The notes: generated from the letters alone by a model not told the origin. 64,000 nucleotides of DNA from Streptomyces albus subsp. albus (GCF_000725885.1 NZ_JODR01000038.1:28100-92099); one strand, 5' to 3'. Counted from the stretch's first letter, positions 17,451 through 26,724 are shown. Numbers and translations: made by a program.

Positions 17451-18242
17451 ACTCTCGGACCGCGCCCACCCCTGCGGCTCCGGACCTACGCCGTGAGCAG
17501 GCTCCCCGCGCGAACCGGACCGCCCCCTCCGGGGCGCCCGGAAGGCCGTCAGGCGGCCTCCCGGGCTGCCGTGCGACCCCGCGGACTCCGGCGGTCTCGT
17601 CGGCCCGCACAAGGGCGCTGTGCGTCTTTCCGCGGCGGGGCAGGAGCGGGCTTCCACACAACGGCGGGGGCGTACGCGTGCCGCAGCACCGTACGCCCCG
17701 GTGGTGTCGGCGGTTCCCAGGGCGCGCGCGGCCTGCGCGTCGAAAGCGGCGGCGCGGTCGTCGAAGTAACCGGGAGCCTTCAGGGTGCGGCAGTTGCTGC
17801 CGTCTCCCATCACGAGCAGGGCCACGCGGTCGGCGGCAGCAGCCAGCTCGCGGCCCGTCTCCACGCAGCGGGAGCGGGCCAGTGGTTCGCCGATCCCCAG
17901 CCCCTCCACGGGGCAACCGGTCCAGTCGGTGCGCTCCAGCAGCCAGGCGCCGACCGTGAGCGACGGGGGCAGTTCCCGTTTGGCCGGCTCGCCCTTGCCG
18001 AGGCTCACCTCCAGCGGGACACCGAACCCGGCGAACGACCCGCGCGCCCCTTGGGGGTGCGGGCCGCGCCCCGGCTGTTCGGCGGGGCCGATGACGTACA
18101 GCTGGTCCGGACGGGCAGCCGCCAGGACGCCGACGGCGTCGTAGCAGGCGGCACGGGCCGCGTCCATCTCGGGGGCGGCTCCGCCCGCGACCTCGGGCAC
18201 CAGGAGCGGGGGACAGGGGCATACGGCTGCGGCGACAAGCAT
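17388..18242 (-). pseudogene. Class III extradiol dioxygenase-like gene, C-terminus apparently lost
   Basis: From ATG 18242 the first ~180 residues read as the actinobacterial extradiol dioxygenase-like protein found beside miaB: MLVAAAVCPCPPLLVPEV, GPHPQGARGSFAGFG, LPPSLTVGAWLLER, VALLVMGDGSNCRTLKAPG, FDAQAARALGTAD. After about 17700 the expected end (from memory a block like LLYDDAPYGVGY before the stop) is absent in this frame and in the other two, and is replaced by Arg/Pro/Ser-rich sequence running to a stop at 17388 inside the antitoxin gene. A 10-bp hairpin (17667-17699) lies at the break. The simplest reading is a deletion leaving a truncated, probably non-functional gene. The family is unusual in having no defined substrate. 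A GTG 10 codons upstream is an alternative start. Confidence 0.6.
17667..17699 (-). terminator. Hairpin at the break of the dioxygenase-like gene
   Basis: 10-bp perfect stem GGGGCGTACG/CGTACGCCCC around a 13-nt loop, exactly where similarity of the minus-strand protein to its family ends. It could be the original terminator brought closer by a deletion, or a chance hairpin. Confidence 0.4.
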
Positions 18243-18481
18243 GGCGCGCAGCTTAAGTGCCGCTTCGTCCACTTCCCAGACTGCCCGCGCCGTGACTCAC
18301 CCGCGCGTGCGAGAACCACGAAAACAGGTGACACGTGCGCCACAGACGCCGCACATGTGCGGCGGTCATCTCCCGCCCTCCCGGCAGGCGTTCGGCCGGG
18401 CTCCTGCGCTCGGCCGGCCCACGGGAGGCCCCCGTCACGGACCTCTGCGCCCCAGCAGACGGGCTTCCCAGCCGTCCGTTC

Positions 18482-18601
18482 CGGACGTCGAGGGCGCATG
18501 CCGGAGTAGGTGTGCTGGGCGCGCTCACGCCCGGAACAGGACGCCACGGAAGACCGGACGTCGCGGAGCGTCGGACGTCGAGCTCCGGGCGTCGGACGTC
18601 G
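18482..18601. repeat. Four CGGACGTCG repeats
   Basis: Nine-base repeats at 18482, 18555, 18572 and 18593, three of them clustered within 47 nt. They lie about 240-360 nt upstream of the dioxygenase-like gene on its strand. A multi-copy operator is one possibility; GC-rich sequence drift is another. Confidence 0.45.
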
Positions 18602-18922
18602 GACATCGGTAAGGGCGTGGGCCGCCGACGAACGACGGCACACTCCGCCGGACCGGCCCCGCGACGCGACACCTTTCGACGAATGCGACAACCCGGACGC
18701 CGCCGCCCGACGGATGCGGCAAGCGGCGGAGCGGCGGAGTCCCTGGCAAGCGGGCCCCGGAGACCGACGGCGGCGCGGACACCGGTGGCCGGACCTGACC
18801 TGGCGGCGGGTACGCCACCGACGAAGCGCGGCATCGCGAACGCCCATGCTCGGTGCGAGGCCCGAATGTCCATGGACGGCCCGGCAGCACGCACCGGCCG
18901 TTGCCCAACCCGGCAACGCGCC

Positions 18923-18954
18923 CGCTCGCGCTGCCGGGCCCGGCAGCGCGAGCG
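18923..18954 (-). terminator. 32-bp perfect palindrome downstream of miaB
   Basis: CGCTCGCGCTGCCGGG (18923-18938) is followed directly by its exact complement (18939-18954), 50 nt after the miaB stop. Perfect two-fold symmetry without a spacer gives a hairpin with a minimal GC loop and no T-run. Best read as a terminator or mRNA 3'-end stabiliser of miaB. Confidence 0.7.
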
Positions 18955-19004
18955 CCGTCGGTACCGGCGCGGCCCGCCCGGCAGGCGCCGGAGGGGCGAG
19001 GAGG

Positions 19005-20531
19005 TCAGCCCAGGCCGCAGCCGCCGGTGGGTGCGGGCAGCGGCTCGGGGACGCCGACCTTCGGCAGACCGAGCAGCACACCCTTGCCCTGCTCCGCCGC
19101 GGGTGCCGCGTTGCGGCGCTCCCAGGCGTCGCCCGCACGGGTCCGGCGCACCGCCTTGGCGGGGCCTTCGGCGAGCAGGTGATGCGGGGCTGCGTAAGTG
19201 ACCTCGACCGTCACCATGTCGCCGGGCCGCACGGGCTCCTCGGGCCGGGTGAAGTGGACCAGGCGGTTGTCGGGCGCGCGCCCCGACAGCCGCTGGGTGG
19301 CGTCGTCCTTGCGGCCCTCACCTTCCGCGACCATCAGTTCCAGGGTGCGGCCGACCTGCTTCTTGTTCTCCTCCCAGGAGATCTCCTCCTGGAGGGCCAC
19401 CAGGCGCTCGTAGCGTTCCTGGACGACCTCCTTGGGGATCTGGCCTTCCATCTCGGCGGCCGGCGTCCCGGGGCGCTTGCTGTACTGGAAGGTGAACGCC
19501 TGGGCGAACCGGGCCTCGCGCACGACGTGCAGCGTCTCCGCGAAGTCCTCCTCCGTCTCGCCGGGGAAGCCGACGATGATGTCGGTGGAGATGGCGGCCT
19601 CGGGGATGGCGGCGCGGACCTTCTCGATGATGTTGAGGAAGCGCTCCTGGCGGTAGGAGCGGCGCATCGCCTTCAGGACCCGCGAGGAGCCGGACTGGAG
19701 CGGCATGTGGAGCTGCGGCATCACGTTGGGCGTCTCGGCCATGGCGGCGATGACGTCATCGGTGAAGTCGCGGGGGTGCGGCGAGGTGAACCGGACGCGC
19801 TCCAGCCCTTCGATGCGTCCGCAGGCGCGCAGCAGTTTGCTGAACGCCTCCCGGTCGCCGATGTCGGAGCCGTAGGCGTTGACGTTCTGTCCGAGCAGGG
19901 TGATCTCGGTGACGCCTTCGTCGACCAGTGCCTCGATCTCGGCGAGGATGTCGCCGGGCCGGCGGTCCTTCTCCTTGCCGCGCAGCTGGGGGACGATGCA
20001 GAAGGTGCAGGTGTTGTTGCACCCGACGGAGATGGAGACCCAGGCCGCGTACGCGCTCTCCCGGCGGGTGGGCAGCGTGGAGGGGAACGCTTCCAGGGAC
20101 TCGGCGATCTCGACCTGTGCCTCGTCGCGCAGCCGGGCCCGCTCCAGCAGGACGGGGAGCTTGCCGACGTTGTGGGTGCCGAAGACGACGTCCACCCAGG
20201 GCGCCTTCTTCACGATGGTGTCGCGGTCCTTCTGCGCCAGGCAGCCGCCGACCGCGATCTGCATGCCGGGACGGGCTGCCTTCTTGGGGGCGAGCTGGCC
20301 GAGGTTGCCGTAGAGGCGGTTGTCGGCGTTCTCGCGGACCGCGCAGGTGTTGAAGACGATCACGTCGGCGGCGTCGGCTCCCTGGGGCGCGCGCACATAT
20401 CCGGCGTCCTCCAGGAGGCCCGCCATCCGCTCGGAGTCATGGACGTTCATCTGACACCCGAAGGTGCGCACCTCGTACGTCCCCTTGACGCCTTGGACGT
20501 CCACTGCCTGACTCCGGTCGCTACTGCTCAT
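19005..20531 (-). CDS. miaB: tRNA-2-methylthio-N6-dimethylallyladenosine synthase
   Basis: 508 residues from ATG 20531. A radical-SAM methylthiotransferase that adds the 2-methylthio group to i6A37 made by MiaA. N-terminal UPF0004 domain with iron-sulfur cysteines in [24 protein letters not shown] and VGGCLAQKD; radical [14 protein letters not shown] (CxxxCxxC); [11 protein letters not shown]-terminal TRAM domain ([10 protein letters not shown]...[16 protein letters not shown]). There is no Shine-Dalgarno before ATG 20531, but TACCCT (20538-20543) sits 6 nt upstream, as for a leaderless mRNA. It follows the RsbW-like ATPase gene by 84 nt and ends in a perfect palindrome. Confidence 0.96.
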   Translation of the reverse strand: MSSSDRSQAVDVQGVKGTYEVRTFGCQMNVHDSERMAGLLEDAGYVRAPQGADAADVIVFNTCAVRENADNRLYGNLGQLAPKKAARPGMQIAVGGCLAQKDRDTIVKKAPWVDVVFGTHNVGKLPVLLERARLRDEAQVEIAESLEAFPSTLPTRRESAYAAWVSISVGCNNTCTFCIVPQLRGKEKDRRPGDILAEIEALVDEGVTEITLLGQNVNAYGSDIGDREAFSKLLRACGRIEGLERVRFTSPHPRDFTDDVIAAMAETPNVMPQLHMPLQSGSSRVLKAMRRSYRQERFLNIIEKVRAAIPEAAISTDIIVGFPGETEEDFAETLHVVREARFAQAFTFQYSKRPGTPAAEMEGQIPKEVVQERYERLVALQEEISWEENKKQVGRTLELMVAEGEGRKDDATQRLSGRAPDNRLVHFTRPEEPVRPGDMVTVEVTYAAPHHLLAEGPAKAVRRTRAGDAWERRNAAPAAEQGKGVLLGLPKVGVPEPLPAPTGGCGLG

Positions 20532-20615
20532 GCGACAAGGGTAGGCGTTCCGCCGGACGCCCTCCGCCTCGCCGGAGGGCATCGCCGGATCACCGCGGGA
20601 GCACTGTGACGCAGT

Positions 20616-21236
20616 TCACTGTGCGTACCGGGGGGCGGGCCCGTCCAGGGGCAGCCGCAGTGTGGCCCACACCGCGTTCCCGGCGGTCATCGTGGAGCGG
20701 CGCACGCCCCAGTCGGCGGCGAGCGCGGCCACGATGCACAGCCCGCGCCCGCTCTCGTCCCCGGCCTCGCTGCGCTTCAGGTGCGGGCATTCGTCGCCCT
20801 CGGAGGGGTCGTGCACCTCGATGCGGAGCAGTGCTCCCCTGGAGGTGCCCCGGGGGGCCACGGCGGCGCGGCACAGGAGTTCAGCGTCGGGCAGACAGCG
20901 GGTGTGGACGACGGCGTTGGTGGTCAGTTCGGAGAGCAGGAGGACGGCGTCGTCGGCCGTCTCCTCGGGTATCGGCGGGTCGTGCGGCTGCCCGAGCCAC
21001 CGGGTGAAGGCGGCACGGGCGCGGGCGATGTTCCGTTCCCGGGCGGGGATGCTGAGCTGCCAGCCGGCGTGTGCGGTACGCGCGGCCGGTGCGGTCGGAT
21101 CACAGGTGCTTCCCGAGAGGGGGGCGGTGGTGGCTGCGGATTCCCTGCGGGCGGGGGCGGCGTACACGTGGGGGCGCCTTCCGTCGGGCTGGTCGCGGCC
21201 GGGGGCGCGGGCCGCGACGCATGGTCTGCCCGTCAC
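20616..21236 (-). CDS. ATP-binding regulatory protein, RsbW/anti-sigma HATPase_c_2 type
   Basis: 206 residues. The first ~70 are a variable linker. The ATPase fold follows: ARAAFTRWLG, the N-box LLLSELTTNAVVHTR (Glu and Asn present), then the G1-like ESGRGLCIVAALAADWGVR. Proteins of this type are either serine kinases that hold sigma factors or anti-sigma antagonists, or simple regulatory ATP-binding proteins; streptomycetes carry dozens. No sigma or anti-anti-sigma gene is adjacent, so the partner is unknown. The GTG start 21236 has AGGGG about 5 nt upstream. The 144 nt to the divergent TAXI gene hold both promoters. Confidence 0.8.
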   Translation of the reverse strand: MTGRPCVAARAPGRDQPDGRRPHVYAAPARRESAATTAPLSGSTCDPTAPAARTAHAGWQLSIPARERNIARARAAFTRWLGQPHDPPIPEETADDAVLLLSELTTNAVVHTRCLPDAELLCRAAVAPRGTSRGALLRIEVHDPSEGDECPHLKRSEAGDESGRGLCIVAALAADWGVRRSTMTAGNAVWATLRLPLDGPAPRYAQ

Positions 21237-21380
21237 TATGGCCCCTGCTGTTCCACTCAGCAAGCGACAGTGTGAAATTTGCACTTCGTCGCTACCACCG
21301 CTCCCGCAGCCTCCATGCAGGAGCGGGGATGTGACCCCCGCCACTCCCCCGCCGCCTGGGGGCTGGCAGTATCCCCTTCC

Positions 21381-22412
21381 ATGGCCAGTCTGCGTGCGCG
21401 AACGGCGTCCTCCTCCCTGCTGGCCCGCGGGCTGGGTGCCGGACGACGGCGCCTCGTGTGGGTGGCCGCCGTCATCCTGGTGGTGTGCGGGCTGCTCGCG
21501 TGGTGGCTGCTGCCCTCCCCCGCGCCCTCGCCCAGCGGACGGATCACCTTCGCCACGGGCGTCCGTACCGGCGTGTACGAGCGTTACGGCAGCCTCTTGA
21601 AGCACCGGCTGTCCCGCGACCTGCCCAAGGTGCGGCTGACGTTGCAGAGGAGCCAGGGCTCGGTGCAGAACGTGGCACGGGTGGCGTCCGGGAAGGCCGA
21701 CTTCACTATCACCGCCTCCGACGCCCTGGCCGCCTACCAGGAGGACGGCGGCAAGGACGCCTCCCGCATCCGTGCGTGCGCGCGGCTGTACGACGACTAC
21801 ATGCATCTGGTGGTGCCCAGGGACTCCCCCGTCAACAGCGCCAAGGACCTCAAGGGCCTGCGGGTGGGGGTCGGCGAGGCGCACTCGGGGGTGTGGCTGG
21901 TGACCAACCGGCTGCTCAAGGCCGCCGGACTGGACATGGACCACGACATCCACCCGGTGCGGGAGGGCATCGACCGGATGCCGAAGCTGCTGGCCGAAGG
22001 GAAACTGGACGCGTTCTTCTGGTCGGGCGGGCTGCCGACGAACGCCGTCGAACGGCTGGCGGAGCGCACCGACATCCGCCTGGTCCAGCTGGGCGATCTG
22101 CTGCCCAGGCTGCACGAGCAGGGGCGCAAATCGCGGTACTACCGTGCCGCCGTCATGGCGCCGGACGCCTACCCCACGGTGCAGCGCGGCCGGTCGGTCA
22201 AGACGCTCGCCATCGCCAACCTGCTGGTGACCACCGACCGTACGGAAGCCGATCTGACGGAAGGCGTCACCCGCTCGGTCATCAAGAGCAGGGACCAGAT
22301 AGGGCGTGAGGTGCACGCCGCGCAGAAGGTGGATCTGCGCACCGCCATCTACACCGACCCCGTGCCGCTGCACGAGGGCGCACGGCGCTACTACCGGTCC
22401 GTCAAGCCCTGA
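21381..22412 (+). CDS. TAXI-family solute-binding protein, orphan, membrane-anchored
   Basis: 343 residues. Basic N-terminus, then one hydrophobic helix (~25-44, LVWVAAVILVVCGLLAWWLL) without a clear cleavage site, so probably an N-terminal membrane anchor rather than a released signal. The TAXI fold follows: ITFATGVRTGVYERYG, SQGSVQNVARVASGKADF, DLKGLRVGVGEAHSGVW, LAEGKLDAFFWSGGLPTNA. TAXI proteins bind glutamate or other carboxylates, usually for TRAP transporters, but no TRAP membrane subunit is nearby. It is convergent with gluK, 6 nt between the stops and no terminator, in a cluster dedicated to glutamate. No Shine-Dalgarno before ATG 21381; an upstream in-frame start (21279) also lacks one. 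Confidence 0.85.
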   Translation: MASLRARTASSSLLARGLGAGRRRLVWVAAVILVVCGLLAWWLLPSPAPSPSGRITFATGVRTGVYERYGSLLKHRLSRDLPKVRLTLQRSQGSVQNVARVASGKADFTITASDALAAYQEDGGKDASRIRACARLYDDYMHLVVPRDSPVNSAKDLKGLRVGVGEAHSGVWLVTNRLLKAAGLDMDHDIHPVREGIDRMPKLLAEGKLDAFFWSGGLPTNAVERLAERTDIRLVQLGDLLPRLHEQGRKSRYYRAAVMAPDAYPTVQRGRSVKTLAIANLLVTTDRTEADLTEGVTRSVIKSRDQIGREVHAAQKVDLRTAIYTDPVPLHEGARRYYRSVKP

Positions 22413-22418
22413 CCGCTC

Positions 22419-23870
22419 CTACTGCGCGGCGGTCGCCTCTCCCGGCGGGCCGGCCGCCGGCGCGCTCCTCGGCACGGAGATCAGCACCCGCAGCCCCTGC
22501 GGAGTGTTGTGCGCGAAGGACAGTCCCGCACCGCTTCCGGCGAGCAGGGCCCGGGTGATGGACAGACCCAGCCCCGACCCCGAGACGTTCTGGTGACGGC
22601 TGCTGCGCCAGAACCGGTCGCCCACACGCTCCAGCTCCTCGTCCGTCAGCCCGGGGCCGCCGTCGGCCGTCTCGACCGTCACCCGGTCGCCCTCCGCGCG
22701 GACGAGTACGGTGACGGCGCTGCCGCGCGGGGTGAACTTCACCGCGTTGTCGACGACGGCGTCCAGCGCGCTGGAGAGCGCCACGGGATCGGCCCACCCG
22801 GTGGCCGCCGTCTGGCCGGCGAACGTCAGCTCCACGCCCCGCTGCTCGGCGCTGGGCCGCCAGGCGGCGACCCGTTCGGCGGCGACCTCGGCGACATCCG
22901 TGAGCACGACGTGCGAGGCGTCGGTGTGCTCGGCCGTCGCCAGGTCCAGAAGATCGTCCAGGACCCGCGCGAGCCGCTTGCCCTCGGCCCGTACGGAGGC
23001 CATCTCCTCGTTCCCCTCGGGCAGCTCCAGAGCGAGCAGTTCGATGCGCAGCAGCAGCGCCGAGAGAGGGTTGCGCAACTGATGGGAGGCGTCGGCGACG
23101 AACGCGCGCTGCTGCTCCAGCGCGCTCTCCACGTTGCCCGCCATCTCGTTGAAGGAGTGCGCCAGCCGGCGCAGCTCCGGCGGGCCCGCGGAGGCGACCA
23201 CACGGGAGGTGAATTTTCCGGTGGCGATCTCATGGGTGGCCCGGTCCAGGGTCCGTACCGGCTTGAGCACCCATCCGGTCAGCCGCAGCGCCGCGCCGAG
23301 TGCCAGCAGCATGGCCGCGGACTCGCCCAGTGCCACGACCAGCCAGTCCCGCAGGATCCGCGAACGCAGCTGGCCGGTGGGCGAGTCGGTCAGGACGACG
23401 GCCGCCACGTCACCGTCCCGGATCACCGGGGAGGCGACCGCGATACGGCCGTCCCGCTGCCAGGGCCACACCTGGGGCGGATCGTGGCTGCGCCGTCCGG
23501 CCAGTGCCTCGGCGAAGGCCCGCGCCCCGTCCGGCCGGGCCGCGCCCTGGCTCTCGCCGTCGCCGGGGACGCGCCAGCCGCCGGGTGAGGCGGCCATGGT
23601 GCGTTTGTCCCGGTAGAAGACGCCGGCGCGGATGCCGTACACGTCGTGGTACCGGTCCAGTTCGCGCTGGAGGGTGGCGCGGCGTTCGTCCGGCTGGCTC
23701 GTGGAGGTGACGAACTGGGCGAGCGAGGCGAACCGTGCCGTATCGTCGATGCGGTCGACCACGACGTTCTGCTGCTCGGCCTGCGCCTGGCTGACGGCGA
23801 GGGGGAAGCCGAGCGCCAGCAGGATCCCGGCGAGCAGGATGATCAGAAGCGGTAGGAGGCGGCTGCGCAC
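22419..23870 (-). CDS. gluK: Sensor histidine kinase GluK
   Basis: 483 residues. TM1 is at the N-terminus (LLPLLIILLAGILLALGFPL), with an extracytoplasmic domain of ~125 residues (~32-158), TM2 near 168-190 and HAMP (VLKPVRTLDRATHEIATGKF). HisKA carries the phospho-acceptor His in FVADASHQLRNPLSALL (~263); HATPase has N-box VDNAVKFTPRG, DGGPGLTDEE and GSGLGLSI. It pairs with the response regulator 25 nt upstream. Position, divergent from gluABCD, matches the GluR-GluK system reported in S. coelicolor to sense extracellular glutamate and control gluABCD; assignment is by synteny and domain content. The input domain could contact the TAXI protein encoded convergently, which is a hypothesis. Confidence 0.88.
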   Translation of the reverse strand: MRSRLLPLLIILLAGILLALGFPLAVSQAQAEQQNVVVDRIDDTARFASLAQFVTSTSQPDERRATLQRELDRYHDVYGIRAGVFYRDKRTMAASPGGWRVPGDGESQGAARPDGARAFAEALAGRRSHDPPQVWPWQRDGRIAVASPVIRDGDVAAVVLTDSPTGQLRSRILRDWLVVALGESAAMLLALGAALRLTGWVLKPVRTLDRATHEIATGKFTSRVVASAGPPELRRLAHSFNEMAGNVESALEQQRAFVADASHQLRNPLSALLLRIELLALELPEGNEEMASVRAEGKRLARVLDDLLDLATAEHTDASHVVLTDVAEVAAERVAAWRPSAEQRGVELTFAGQTAATGWADPVALSSALDAVVDNAVKFTPRGSAVTVLVRAEGDRVTVETADGGPGLTDEELERVGDRFWRSSRHQNVSGSGLGLSITRALLAGSGAGLSFAHNTPQGLRVLISVPRSAPAAGPPGEATAAQ

Positions 23871-23895
23871 TGTGGTCCCGGACGGTCCTGGCTCG

Positions 23896-24627
23896 TCAGA
23901 CGCCCTGCGCGGCCATGCGGTAGCCGACGCCGCGCACGGTCTCTATGAGGGTCGGCCGCTGGAGCTTGGAGCGCAGCGAGGCGACGTGCACCTCCAGCGT
24001 GCGCCCGGTGCCCTCCCAACTGGTGCGCCACACCTCGCTGATGATCTGCTCGCGGCGGAAGACGACTCCGGGGCGCTGAGCGAGAAGGGCCAGCAGATCG
24101 AACTCCTTACGGGTGAGCGCCACCGGTGCACCGTCGACGCTCACCGTGCGGGTGGGCAGCTCGATGATGACGGCGCCCAGGCGGATCGTGCCGGGCTGCT
24201 CCGTACCGTTGCGGCCGGGCAGCGGGTGCTCGCCCGTGCTCTGGCCGTCCTCCCCCGCGGAGCGGCGGCTGACGGCGTGGATACGGGCGAGGAGTTCCCC
24301 CATGTCGTACGGCTTGACAACATAGTCGTCGGCGCCCAGGTTGAGCCCGTGTATCCGGGAGCGGACGTCCGCGCGGGCGGTCACCATGATGACCGGGGTC
24401 GCACTGGTGCGGCGGATCCGGCCGCACACCTCGAAGCCGTCCTGGTCGGGCAGGCCCAGATCGAGGAGCACCACGGCGTAGCCCGCCCCCTCCCCTCCGC
24501 CGACCAGCAGTTCCTGGAGTGCCTCGGCGCCGCTGCGTACGTGGGTGACGTCGAAACCGTGCCGCTTCAGTACGGCGGAGAGTGCGGCGGCGACCCGGTT
24601 GTCGTCCTCGACGAGCAGCAGTTTCAC
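23896..24627 (-). CDS. gluR: OmpR-family response regulator GluR
   Basis: 243 residues from GTG 24627, with GGAGGG about 6 nt upstream. Receiver domain: KLLLVEDDNRVAAAL with the acidic pair, the phospho-acceptor Asp in VVLLDLGLPDQDGF (~60), Thr in VMVTARADV and Lys in DDYVVKPYD. The C-terminal winged helix has LTRKEFDLLALLAQRPG and SLRSKLQRP. It lies upstream of gluK and divergent from gluA, whose promoter it is expected to activate. The 285-nt region to gluA carries the presumed binding sites, and I could not identify them with confidence. Confidence 0.9.
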   Translation of the reverse strand: MKLLLVEDDNRVAAALSAVLKRHGFDVTHVRSGAEALQELLVGGGEGAGYAVVLLDLGLPDQDGFEVCGRIRRTSATPVIMVTARADVRSRIHGLNLGADDYVVKPYDMGELLARIHAVSRRSAGEDGQSTGEHPLPGRNGTEQPGTIRLGAVIIELPTRTVSVDGAPVALTRKEFDLLALLAQRPGVVFRREQIISEVWRTSWEGTGRTLEVHVASLRSKLQRPTLIETVRGVGYRMAAQGV

Positions 24628-24877
24628 CAGGCACCCTCCTCTTTTCTTGTCCCGTCGTGCCGTCCGGCCGGCGCCGGCAGGTGGTTGCCCCGGCGAACGG
24701 TCTGACAGTGCATCCACGCTGATCGGCGCAGGTGAGTCAAGAGGCTGTTCGTCCGGTCCCCCCATCCGTTACGCAGCCGGTACCGACCCCCCTGCCCCAG
24801 CGGGGCGGACCGCAGCCGATTCGTGATGCTCAATTTCCGCTCAGATGTAATGACGGTCACGTTGGCCGCTCATTAAG

Positions 24878-24898
24878 GTCCTCGCAACCGACGAGGAC
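24878..24898. promoter_or_regulatory. Inverted repeat upstream of gluA
   Basis: GTCCTCG-N7-CGAGGAC ends 14 nt before the gluA start and directly precedes its GGAG ribosome-binding site. It could be an operator (GluR or another regulator) or a 5'-UTR hairpin affecting translation. No supporting second copy was found. Confidence 0.35.
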
Positions 24899-24912
24899 GG
24901 AGCTACACGCCG

Positions 24913-25698
24913 ATGAGCGAAGTATCGGTGACCAAGGAAACGAGCGGGCCCGAGTCCGCGACCGACAAGCTGGTCGTGCTGGACAACGTCAACAAGCACT
25001 TCGGTGCGCTGCACGTCCTCCAGGACATCGACCTGACCATCGCCCGCGGTGAGGTCGTCGTCGTCATCGGCCCCTCCGGGTCCGGCAAGTCGACCTTGTG
25101 CCGCACCATCAACCGCCTGGAGACGATCGACTCCGGCAGCATCACGATCGACGGCAAGCCGCTGCCCCAGGAGGGACGGGAGCTGGCCAGGCTCCGTTCC
25201 GACGTCGGCATGGTCTTCCAGTCGTTCAATCTCTTCGCCCACAAGACGGTGCTGGAGAACGTCATGCTCGGCCAGCTGAAGGTCCGCAAGACGGACAAGC
25301 AGGCGGCCGAGGAGAAAGCCCGCAAGCTGCTCGACCGGGTCGGTGTCGGCAACCAGGCCGACAAGTACCCCGCGCAGCTGTCCGGGGGTCAGCAGCAACG
25401 TGTGGCGATCGCCCGCGCGCTGGCGATGGACCCGAAGGTCATGCTCTTCGACGAGCCGACCTCGGCGCTCGACCCGGAGATGATCAATGAGGTCCTGGAG
25501 GTCATGCAGCAGCTGGCCCGGGACGGTATGACGATGGTCGTCGTCACCCACGAGATGGGTTTCGCCCGCTCGGCCGCCAACCGTGTGGTCTTCATGGCGG
25601 ACGGCCGGATCGTCGAAGAGGCCGCACCCGAGCAGTTCTTCAGCAACCCGCGCAGCGACCGGGCCAAGGACTTCCTCTCGAAGATCCTGCACCACTGA
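24913..25698 (+). CDS. gluA: Glutamate ABC transporter ATP-binding subunit
   Basis: 261 residues. Polar amino-acid importer ATPase: Walker [22 protein letters not shown]-loop VFQSFNLF, signature [17 protein letters not shown], Walker [16 protein letters not shown] and H-loop VVVTHEMGF. It energises the GluB/C/D importer that takes up glutamate. ATG 24913 has GGAG about 10 nt upstream. First gene of gluABCD; 60 nt to gluB. Confidence 0.96.
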   Translation: MSEVSVTKETSGPESATDKLVVLDNVNKHFGALHVLQDIDLTIARGEVVVVIGPSGSGKSTLCRTINRLETIDSGSITIDGKPLPQEGRELARLRSDVGMVFQSFNLFAHKTVLENVMLGQLKVRKTDKQAAEEKARKLLDRVGVGNQADKYPAQLSGGQQQRVAIARALAMDPKVMLFDEPTSALDPEMINEVLEVMQQLARDGMTMVVVTHEMGFARSAANRVVFMADGRIVEEAAPEQFFSNPRSDRAKDFLSKILHH

Positions 25699-25758
25699 GC
25701 CACCGGTCAGCGCAGCCAGCGCACTGGGCCACGACTGTTCAAGCAAGGGATGTTCACT

Positions 25759-26670
25759 ATGAGGTTCCACAAGACCGCCGCCGCGGCAGCCGCCGTGCTG
25801 GCGCTCGCCGCCACCGCCGCCTGCGGTGGCAAGGAGGGTTCTGCGGGCGACAAGCCGAAGGACCAGACGGACGAGAAGGCACTGCCGACCTACGACATCG
25901 CCAAGGACGCCAAGGTTGACTCCCCCGTCTGGGAGCGGGCCCACAAGCGCGGCAAGATCGTCATCGGCGCGAAGGCCGACCAGCCCTACCTGGGCTTCCA
26001 GGACCAGTCGACCAAGAAGTACTCCGGCTTCGACATCGAGATCGCCAAGATGATCGCCGCCGACCTGGGCTTCTCCGCCAAGCAGATCGAGTGGAAGACG
26101 GTCGACTCCGGCGCCCGTGAGACGGCTGTCGCCAAGGGTGACGTGGACCTGATGATCGGCACCTACACGATCAACGACGAGCGCAAGAAGCAGATCGACT
26201 TCGCCGGCCCGTACTACCACGCCGGCGCCTCGCTGCTCGTCCGCAAGGACGAGAAGGCCGTCACCGGCCCGGAGACCGTCAAGGGCAAGAAGGTCTGCTC
26301 CATCGTCGGTTCGACGCCGCTGCAGGTCATCAAGCAGCCGAAGTACGGCGCCAAGGTCACCGAGCTGAGCAAGTACTCCGAGTGCGTCTCACAGGTTCTC
26401 GACGGCCAGGTGGACGCCGTCACCACCGACGACGCGATCCTGATGGGCTACGCCGCGCAGAACCCCGGCAAGCTCAAGGTCGTCGGCAAGCCCTTCTCCG
26501 ACGAGCCCTACGGCGTCGGCATGAAGAAGGGTGACGACGCCCTCCAGAAGGCCGTCGCCGACGCCATCAAGGCGCACCAGGACAACGGCGACTACAAGAA
26601 GGCGTTCGAGGCCACCATCGGCAAGTCCGGCTCGAAGTTCAAGACGCCTCCGCAGCTGACCGAGAAGTGA
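25759..26670 (+). CDS. gluB: Glutamate-binding lipoprotein
   Basis: 303 residues from ATG 25759; AAGGG lies 8 nt upstream, whereas the in-frame ATG at 25750 has AAGGG touching it. The signal peptide ends in the lipobox ATAACGG, so the protein is tethered outside the membrane. Type-2 periplasmic binding fold (SBP_bac_3): GKIVIGAKADQPYLGFQ, YSGFDIEIAKMIAADLGF, DLMIGTYTINDERKKQIDFA, GKKVCSIVGSTPLQVI. Two internal cysteines (KKVCSIV and YSECVSQ) are spaced to form a disulfide. It delivers glutamate to GluC/GluD. A hairpin after the stop may favour its expression over gluCD. Confidence 0.95.
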   Translation: MRFHKTAAAAAAVLALAATAACGGKEGSAGDKPKDQTDEKALPTYDIAKDAKVDSPVWERAHKRGKIVIGAKADQPYLGFQDQSTKKYSGFDIEIAKMIAADLGFSAKQIEWKTVDSGARETAVAKGDVDLMIGTYTINDERKKQIDFAGPYYHAGASLLVRKDEKAVTGPETVKGKKVCSIVGSTPLQVIKQPKYGAKVTELSKYSECVSQVLDGQVDAVTTDDAILMGYAAQNPGKLKVVGKPFSDEPYGVGMKKGDDALQKAVADAIKAHQDNGDYKKAFEATIGKSGSKFKTPPQLTEK

Positions 26671-26676
26671 CGTCCC

Positions 26677-26724
26677 GCGCCCCGCTCCCCGGCACTGTCC
26701 CCGATGCCGCGCGGGGCGGGGCGC
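26677..26724 (+). terminator. Intercistronic hairpin between gluB and gluC
   Basis: 9-bp perfect stem GCGCCCCGC (26677-26685) with GCGGGGCGC (26716-26724) and a 30-nt loop that can itself pair, starting 7 nt after the gluB stop. No T-run. Likely an attenuator or 3'-end stabiliser that gives more binding protein than permease. Confidence 0.5.

Larger units (their letters stand above)
18273..19004. other. 732-nt gap without a convincing gene; short GGACGTC repeats
   Basis: Between the miaB stop and the dioxygenase-like start. Open frames here are Arg/Pro-rich, lack Shine-Dalgarno sites and match nothing I know. Four copies of CGGACGTCG occur at 18482-18490, 18555-18563, 18572-18580 and 18593-18601, each containing the palindrome GACGTC. 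A 32-bp palindrome lies at 18923-18954 (separate entry). The rest looks like non-coding or decayed sequence. Confidence 0.55.

Noticed and set aside
18335..19201. A 288-codon plus-strand frame in the miaB-side gap
   Set aside because: Arg/Pro-rich composition, no ribosome-binding site, runs into miaB antisense; no family recognised.
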